A DNA stretch of 10,667 bases from Lactobacillus helveticus DSM 20075 = CGMCC 1.1877 (lineage in GTDB: Bacteria > Bacillota > Bacilli > Lactobacillales > Lactobacillaceae). Under the pieces are notes generated by a model. The model was not told the origin of the DNA and did no database searches. It saw only the letters and a list, made by a program, of their open reading frames with translations. Numbering within the stretch: position 1 is the stretch's first letter; each line of letters opens with the position of its first letter. The stretch spans positions 298,569 to 309,235 of the forward strand of contig NZ_GG700752.1 in the NCBI RefSeq assembly GCF_000160855.1, read 5' to 3'. Positions 7,254-10,667 of this stretch are shown here, piece after piece. A program made the position numbers and the translations under genes.

Positions 7254-7282
7254 ATTTTATCCATTTCTGATATTGGAGGCAA
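7254..7282 (-). promoter_or_regulatory. Promoter of lemA-htpX
   Basis: On the minus strand TTGCCT (7282-7277), 17-nt spacer, TAAAAT (7259-7254). The lemA ATG follows 27 nt downstream of the -10 box with AAAGGA between. Confidence 0.65.
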
Positions 7283-7283
7283 T

Positions 7284-7301
7284 AAAAAAGAATTAAATTC
7301 T
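7284..7301 (-). terminator. Weak candidate terminator of the permease gene
   Basis: On the minus strand AGAAT-TTA-ATTCT followed by a short T run overlaps the permease stop codon. The 5-bp AT-only stem is weak, so read-through into lemA-htpX is likely. Confidence 0.3.
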
Positions 7302-8414
7302 GAATATTAATAATCCTAATCCAACGATAGTTAAAATAATCAAACCAGCAAACTGCATGATCGTCCATTGAATAAAGAACTTCTTCTTGCTTACGCTACC
7401 GTGTTGGTTGAAGCTCTTTAGTACCAGCATATTGGCCATAGAACCAATAGCAGAACCAAAACCACCAATGTTTGAACCTAAGAACAGGGCTTGGGCGTAG
7501 TTGGTAAATTTACCAACCAAAATGGTTGATGGCACGTTGCTCATTACCTGACTTGAAATGGTTGAAGCAAAGTAAGTTGAGATTTCGGAGTAGACCATAT
7601 CATGAATCAAGTTAACAATTGCCGGGATTTGTTGGATATCACTGATAAAGATGAAGAAGCCTGTAAAGGTAAGAAGTAGGGCATAGTCAATCTTAAGCAT
7701 AATGCGCGGATTGATGGCAAGTGCTAAAACGATGGCAACAATCAATGGCCAAATGATGTCGATTGCTCTGAAGACACCAAAGAAGAAGAAGATAAATACT
7801 ACGGTTGTAATAATAGTAGGGGGGCAACTAATTCTGATAGGTTCTGTTTTTTGAGTAGGGATCTCGTTTTTAGGAATGAATAAAAAGACCAACAACATAA
7901 AGACCAACAACATAATGATTAAAGAAATTATCAGATAAGGCGCAGACCACTCGAAAAACTTAAGTGGACTGACGTTGTACCGACTTACTAAGAAAATATT
8001 GTGTGGATTCCCCCATGGAGTAAACGCAGCACCAATATTTGCCCCCATACCAATTAAGGTAACAGGCAAAATTTGTGGCAGCTTATATCTCTTCGCAATA
8101 TTTAAATAAAGCGGAATTAAAGTCAATGCAGTAATATCGTTACCCAAAAACATCCCCGCGATAACCGCAAGGGCTGTAAATAACATATTAAGCTTGCGAG
8201 TATTATCTGCAATGCTTGTAAGTTTATACGCCAAAATATCCAGAACGTGCAAGTAAGCATAGATCTGGATAATCGTTAACATCGCGGCAACAGACCATAG
8301 CGTATGAAAGTTAATATCTGCAAACCGCGGTCTAGCAAAAAAAAGACTGATTACCGTAATTAAAACGGTAATTTGTAAAATTCTATCTTTAGCAATATTC
8401 TTTAAGACGGTCAT
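7293..8414 (-). CDS. ArsB/SLC13-type anion permease of the ion transporter superfamily
   Basis: A 373-residue polytopic membrane protein with about ten or eleven hydrophobic segments. The two-fold repeated pattern of the CitMHS/ArsB/NhaD superfamily is visible: GNDITALTLIPL (about 93-104) and GANIGAAFTPWGNPHNI (123-139) in the first half, SNVPSTILVG (about 293-302) and GSNIGGFGSAIGSMANM in the second. These motifs form the substrate and ion site in the family. Substrate cannot be read from sequence; a dicarboxylate, arsenite or Na+/H+ role are all possible. The chain is at the short end for the superfamily, but both halves are present. The ATG at 8414 has a strong AAGGGGGA site. On the minus strand TTGCAA, 17 nt, CAAAAT is a weak upstream promoter candidate. 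Confidence 0.85.
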   Translation of the reverse strand: MTVLKNIAKDRILQITVLITVISLFFARPRFADINFHTLWSVAAMLTIIQIYAYLHVLDILAYKLTSIADNTRKLNMLFTALAVIAGMFLGNDITALTLIPLYLNIAKRYKLPQILPVTLIGMGANIGAAFTPWGNPHNIFLVSRYNVSPLKFFEWSAPYLIISLIIMLLVFMLLVFLFIPKNEIPTQKTEPIRISCPPTIITTVVFIFFFFGVFRAIDIIWPLIVAIVLALAINPRIMLKIDYALLLTFTGFFIFISDIQQIPAIVNLIHDMVYSEISTYFASTISSQVMSNVPSTILVGKFTNYAQALFLGSNIGGFGSAIGSMANMLVLKSFNQHGSVSKKKFFIQWTIMQFAGLIILTIVGLGLLIFRI

Positions 8415-8520
8415 AAAAGGTCCCCCTTACATATTACAATCGTCTAAAAACCCTATTTACCATTTTGAGCCTTTTTAATGTTGCTTGCAATGCTAAATTT
8501 TAAAAAGTTAAAGATAAAGC

Positions 8521-8542
8521 GCATTTTTAGGCATATTTTTAG
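8521..8542 (+). repeat. Short tandem repeat upstream of the YqkB-like gene
   Basis: GCATTTTTAG is directly followed by GCATATTTTTAG, two near-identical units. They sit just upstream of and partly within the presumed -35 region of the plus-strand gene, so they could be a regulator site or chance. Confidence 0.35.
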
Positions 8543-8568
8543 GAAAAAACGGGGTAAAGTGATAAACT
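8539..8568 (+). promoter_or_regulatory. Candidate extended -10 promoter of the YqkB-like gene
   Basis: TG-A-TAAACT (8560-8568) is an extended -10 element. The -35 region (TTAGGA, 8539-8544) is poor, as is often tolerated with an extended -10. The ATG lies 23 nt downstream. Confidence 0.5.
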
Positions 8569-8591
8569 ATAGTTAAAGCGAGGTAATGAAC

Positions 8592-8996
8592 ATGACAGAA
8601 AAAACTATTTCAATCAATATTAAACCTGAAGCAAAAGAGTTAATCGAAAAGAAGATGGATAAGGACCATCAAATTGTAATTTTGGCCTTAGATGATGGTT
8701 CAAACAAATACTCTAAAAAAGGTGGTACTTGTACCATTGGTGATAGTTTTCAATTTGTTACTTTAGAAAAGCTAGATCCTAAGTACAATATTAAAATTGA
8801 AAATAATGCAGGACTTGATTTGTACACTGCAGAGCCAGAGACTACTTATTTTGAACCAGGCTTAGTATTAAATGCTCGTGCTTCAACTTTAAGTTTGTCT
8901 TCTGACAGCGGAATTATTGATGGTGGTGTGACTGTCAGTCAATATGAACCAGAAGAAGTTACAGCAGACGATCTGAAAAATGGTGGTCAATGCTAA
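8592..8996 (+). CDS. Iron-sulfur cluster biosynthesis family protein, YqkB/HesB-like
   Basis: A 134-residue soluble protein. The core (about 5-115) follows the YqkB-type branch of the HesB/IscA-like fold: a leading INIKPEAKELI segment, then LALDDGSNKYSK, GGTCTIGDSF, and the C-terminal LSLSSDSGIIDGGVTV. Classical IscA proteins bind Fe-S clusters through a Cys and a C-terminal CGC pair. Here only one internal Cys (in GGTC) and a single Cys as the last residue are seen, so a scaffold role is uncertain. An acidic tail of about 18 residues extends beyond the core. I chose ATG 8592 because AGG (8581-8583) is 8 nt upstream; an ATG at 8586 is in frame but too close to it. It is divergent from the permease gene. 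Confidence 0.82.
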   Translation: MTEKTISINIKPEAKELIEKKMDKDHQIVILALDDGSNKYSKKGGTCTIGDSFQFVTLEKLDPKYNIKIENNAGLDLYTAEPETTYFEPGLVLNARASTLSLSSDSGIIDGGVTVSQYEPEEVTADDLKNGGQC

Positions 8997-9025
8997 AGCA
9001 ATTATAATAATGTGTGTTGATGAAG

Positions 9026-9052
9026 AAGACGAGGGATACCTCGTCTTTTTTG
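9026..9052 (+). terminator. Terminator after the YqkB-like gene
   Basis: AAGACGAGG (9026-9034), GATA loop, CCTCGTCTT (9039-9047), with a T run to 9051. A perfect 9-bp stem, 29 nt past the stop codon. Confidence 0.9.
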
Positions 9053-9066
9053 TTAGAACTAGGAAA

Positions 9067-9249
9067 GTGATTAGTAATGATGAAAAGCTAATGAAGAAGA
9101 TGATGTATGAGCAGGTGGATGGTTTAATTACCGATCGAGTAAAGCTGGCTAAAAAGACGATCAAAGAATTTCAAGATGATTCAAGTTATGTTAACAGGAT
9201 TTTGAATTATATTACTGTGGTTCATATGCCTAATGATCTTGAAGCTTAA
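9067..9249 (+). CDS. Small hypothetical ORF, possibly a remnant
   Basis: About 60 residues if started at GTG 9067, or 52 from ATG 9091. The frame stays open upstream through the preceding terminator, which argues that the true start lies after it. The sequence is hydrophilic and helical in look (YEQVDGLITDRVKLAKKTIK, then RILNYITVV), unlike random translation. No good ribosome binding site precedes any start: AGGAAA directly abuts the GTG. I do not recognise the family. The helical tail vaguely resembles small bacteriocin-immunity proteins, but this is weak. It could be the 3' remnant of a longer gene or a real small gene lacking a visible start signal. No terminator follows before the next promoter. 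Confidence 0.4.
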   Translation: MISNDEKLMKKMMYEQVDGLITDRVKLAKKTIKEFQDDSSYVNRILNYITVVHMPNDLEA

Positions 9250-9261
9250 ATCAATGAAGAC

Positions 9262-9290
9262 TTGATCTTGGCTTAATGTAATGCTAAAAT
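9262..9290 (+). promoter_or_regulatory. Strong promoter of the 46-residue small-protein gene
   Basis: TTGATC (9262-9267), exactly 17 nt, TAAAAT (9285-9290), preceded by TGC to give an extended -10. The predicted start of transcription is about 9297. Confidence 0.75.
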
Positions 9291-9295
9291 ATACT

Positions 9296-9311
9296 AGATT
9301 TTCGAAAATCT
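9296..9311. promoter_or_regulatory. 16-bp perfect palindrome at the transcription start
   Basis: AGATTTTCGAAAATCT is its own reverse complement. It lies between the -10 box and the ribosome binding site, over the predicted +1. It may be an operator, or a 5'-end hairpin that stabilises the mRNA. Confidence 0.6.
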
Positions 9312-9329
9312 GAAAGGAAGTATAGTACT

Positions 9330-9470
9330 ATGCGTAAAGGTGAAAATTACAACACTGGTTGTGAACCAAACCAAAGACCTAAGAACAAGAGAAACGCAAA
9401 GAAGCGTGTTGCTCACGTAGCAGCAGTTGTTGCTTTCTTGAACAAGGCCGCAAAAGACGAAAACAAGTAA
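9330..9470 (+). CDS. 46-residue basic small protein, unknown function
   Basis: The ORF starts MRKGENYNTGCEPNQ and ends AAKDENK. It has a Lys/Arg/Asn-rich front half (KNKRNAKKR at about 19-27) and a short Ala/Val-rich helix (VAHVAAVVAFLNKAA, about 28-42), so it looks basic with an amphipathic or weakly hydrophobic tail. There is one Cys at position 11 and no signal peptide. Codons are those favoured in highly expressed lactobacillar genes (AAC, AAG, GGT, GCT, CGT), unlike the AT-rich flanks. AAAGGAAG is spaced about 10 nt from the ATG. It has its own promoter, a palindrome and its own terminator, so it is a complete monocistronic unit. I do not recognise a family; nucleic acid binding is one possibility given the charge, but that is inference. 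Confidence 0.82.
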   Translation: MRKGENYNTGCEPNQRPKNKRNAKKRVAHVAAVVAFLNKAAKDENK

Positions 9471-9497
9471 TTTCGTTTTTAAAACAAGAAAACAGAG

Positions 9498-9538
9498 AGA
9501 CTACTAAGAGATCATAAGATTTCTTAGTAGTCTTTTTT
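9498..9538 (+). terminator. Strong terminator of the small-protein gene
   Basis: AGACTACTAAGA (9498-9509) pairs perfectly with TCTTAGTAGTCT (9522-9533). The stem extends through GATC/GATT to an ATAA tetraloop, and T residues run to 9538. Confidence 0.93.
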
Positions 9539-9574
9539 GTTTTACATTGGGAATTTTTTGAGGGGACTTAAGTG

Positions 9575-10435
9575 ATGACTAAAAAATATATCCGACTAAT
9601 ATATTTGACTTTGATAGCAACACTTGTTTTCCCAGTAATTGTATTATGGATAGCAGAATCTTTCTCACCAAATGTTGATAATGGATTGATGATGATCTTC
9701 CTGTTAGCGATATTTGTGGGTCTTTTTTCTGCACGGTATACGATTAGCTGGTTGATCATTATTTTGACTACGATAGCAGCGGGATTCCTTCTGCTGGGCT
9801 ATGTAGTAATGCCTGCTTCTGAAAAATTGGCTTTAATTATAGTTCTTCCAATTGAAGCCACATTACTGAGCATATTGCGACACCATATCCTTGAATGGAG
9901 AATAATCTCTGCGCGAGAAAAAGACGTCCAAAGACATGTTGCTCACTATAATTTGAATGTAAAACTGCAAACCTACTATAATGCGAATAAATTTTACCAG
10001 CGTGAATTGCAACAAATAGAAAACTATGCCGATCTTAATTTATGGACATATGTTGGCTTAATTCGTTGTGAACGATATAAGCAATTATCAGAATATTATC
10101 CAGATGAATATTTGAGGATTTTGCGGCAAATCGCTAAAGATTTAAAAATAAGTCGGCTAAAAAGTGAATTTATCTATTACATAGCCGATGGCACATTTAT
10201 GGTAATTTCACCGCAAATTACCCGGGAAATGATGGAAAAAATAAATACTATTACGAAAGAGAATTTGCGTAAGATGTCTATTCCTATTCCGATTGATTTA
10301 AAAATGTCTATGCAAAAAATAGATTTAGAGAATTATCAGGAATTTCCAGAATTATCTAAACTGGCTAAGCATTTACACCGAGGCTTGGAAACTGACATTA
10401 TTGTCGAGTATTTAAAGGAGGATCAGGATGACTAA
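9575..10435 (+). CDS. Membrane protein with degenerate GGDEF domain
   Basis: A 286-residue protein with four predicted membrane helices in the first 102 residues, a helical linker (about 105-145), and a C-terminal domain with the layout of GGDEF. Canonical landmarks are changed: the metal-binding D-x-D before FK appears as RCERYK, the guanine-contacting Asn position in IND reads LSE, and the GGDEF loop itself is ADGTF in YIADGTFMVISP. It is therefore probably not a diguanylate cyclase; it may sense or bind a nucleotide or serve a structural role. The ATG at 9575 has AGGGGA 8 nt upstream; a GTG at 9572 is an alternative. No clear promoter is visible between the preceding terminator and the ATG. 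It overlaps the next small gene by 8 nt. Confidence 0.75.
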   Translation: MTKKYIRLIYLTLIATLVFPVIVLWIAESFSPNVDNGLMMIFLLAIFVGLFSARYTISWLIIILTTIAAGFLLLGYVVMPASEKLALIIVLPIEATLLSILRHHILEWRIISAREKDVQRHVAHYNLNVKLQTYYNANKFYQRELQQIENYADLNLWTYVGLIRCERYKQLSEYYPDEYLRILRQIAKDLKISRLKSEFIYYIADGTFMVISPQITREMMEKINTITKENLRKMSIPIPIDLKMSMQKIDLENYQEFPELSKLAKHLHRGLETDIIVEYLKEDQDD

Positions 10436-10523
10436 CTGGTTCTACTTTTTGGCATTAGGCATAACCTTATTATTTATAGTTTGTTTCGTAATTATTTTCT
10501 TTTGCGCACTAAAAATTTATTGA
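10428..10523 (+). CDS. 31-residue single-pass membrane peptide
   Basis: The ORF starts MTNWFYFLALG and ends CALKIY. Residues 4-27 are almost entirely hydrophobic, so it should span the membrane once, with little outside it. The ATG overlaps the last codons of the degenerate-GGDEF gene by 8 nt, and a full AAAGGAGG (10414-10421) sits 6 nt upstream, the best ribosome binding site in the window. The arrangement implies coupled translation and a physical or functional partner in the GGDEF-like membrane protein. Small membrane partners are known in several exopolysaccharide systems controlled by c-di-GMP; a similar role here is only an analogy. The gene is directly followed by a strong terminator. 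Confidence 0.75.
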   Translation: MTNWFYFLALGITLLFIVCFVIIFFCALKIY

Positions 10524-10529
10524 TTAATT

Positions 10530-10577
10530 GCCGGAGAAAACACGGGATTTCAATCCCGTGATGAATCCGGCTTTTTT
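10530..10577 (+). terminator. Compound terminator ending the GGDEF-like/small-peptide unit
   Basis: The outer stem GCCGGA (10530-10535)/TCCGGC (10566-10571) encloses symmetrical 5-nt internal loops. An inner stem CACGGGA/TCCCGTG lies within 10541-10560. Six T residues follow. Confidence 0.9.
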
Positions 10578-10592
10578 CTTTTGTTTTTTTGC

Positions 10593-10653
10593 TTGTTCCC
10601 CCTCTTTCTTAAACATATGTTTGATATAATCTTAAAAAGAAAGTAGGGAACAA
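10593..10653. repeat. Nested dyad around the rightmost promoter
   Basis: TTGTTCCC (10593-10600) pairs with GGGAACAA (10646-10653), and inside it CTTTCTT (10604-10610) pairs with AAGAAAG (10637-10643), about the same centre. The promoter lies within the dyad. Confidence 0.5.
10611..10630 (+). promoter_or_regulatory. Promoter with LexA-box-like operator for a gene beyond the window
   Basis: AAACATATGTTT (10611-10622) is a 12-bp palindrome that differs from the Gram-positive LexA core GAACATATGTTC only by symmetrical outer-base changes. It directly precedes TGATATAAT, an extended consensus -10 (10622-10630). No good -35 box is seen. The downstream gene starts at or beyond the window edge (possibly GTG 10656) and cannot be identified. 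Confidence 0.6.
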
Positions 10654-10667
10654 ATGTGCTAAAAGGG

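Noticed and set aside
7126..7368. Minus-strand open frame spanning the lemA start and promoter
   Set aside because: It overlaps lemA, its promoter and the permease 3' end in another frame; no ribosome binding site and no recognisable content.
8889..9164. Minus-strand open frame of 91 codons with hydrophobic stretches
   Set aside because: It is antisense to the 3' end of the Fe-S family gene and its terminator, contains a serine run derived from the complementary strand, and has no start signals.
9575..10435. Active diguanylate cyclase
   Set aside because: The GGDEF signature and metal-binding residues are not conserved, so catalysis is unlikely.
10654..10662. ATG at 10654 as the start of the rightmost gene
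   Set aside because: It reads ATG TGC TAA and stops after two codons.
1..10667. tRNA, rRNA, CRISPR array or known riboswitch
   Set aside because: No cloverleaf, regularly spaced direct repeats or recognisable aptamer was seen in the intergenic regions.

Overview
The window looks like chromosomal DNA of a low-GC Lactobacillus of the acidophilus/helveticus group. The evidence is a proline iminopeptidase whose sequence I recognise as close to L. helveticus PepI, a lemA-htpX pair, an IS3-family element, AT-rich intergenic regions, and strong AGGAGG-type ribosome binding sites on most genes. The species call is inference.

Left block (55-2986, minus strand): a compact operon encodes a double-ATPase ECF transporter subunit, an EcfT-like membrane protein and PepI, closed by a hairpin terminator. 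No substrate-binding S component is present. Its predicted promoter sits so close to the first ATG that the mRNA may be leaderless. An inverted repeat covers this promoter, and a cupin/AraC-type regulator (3145-4086) is read divergently. The layout suggests local control of the transporter and peptidase, perhaps for uptake and use of a peptide-derived or vitamin-like substrate; this is inference.

Middle block (4085-5756): a decayed IS3-family element of 1634 bp lies between the convergent genes for the AraC regulator and HtpX. Removing the element and one AAC target duplication restores a perfect hairpin flanked by A and T runs. The element therefore appears to have jumped into the loop of the bidirectional terminator shared by the two genes. 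The IS carries its own terminators against incoming transcription from both sides. One of them is a 28-29 bp hairpin that would also mask the transposase ribosome binding site.

Then come lemA-htpX (minus, one operon with a good promoter) and an ArsB/SLC13-type permease (minus). Divergent from the permease is a YqkB-like Fe-S-cluster-biosynthesis-family protein (plus), followed by a terminator and a small ORF of doubtful status.

Right block (9262-10667, plus strand): a self-contained gene for a 46-residue basic protein has its own extended -10 promoter, a 16-bp palindrome at the predicted transcription start and a strong terminator. Next is a membrane protein with a degenerate, probably catalytically dead GGDEF domain, overlapped by a 31-residue membrane peptide with a perfect Shine-Dalgarno. 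A compound terminator closes this unit. The window ends in a promoter containing a LexA-box-like palindrome inside a larger dyad, so the next gene outside the window may be SOS-regulated.
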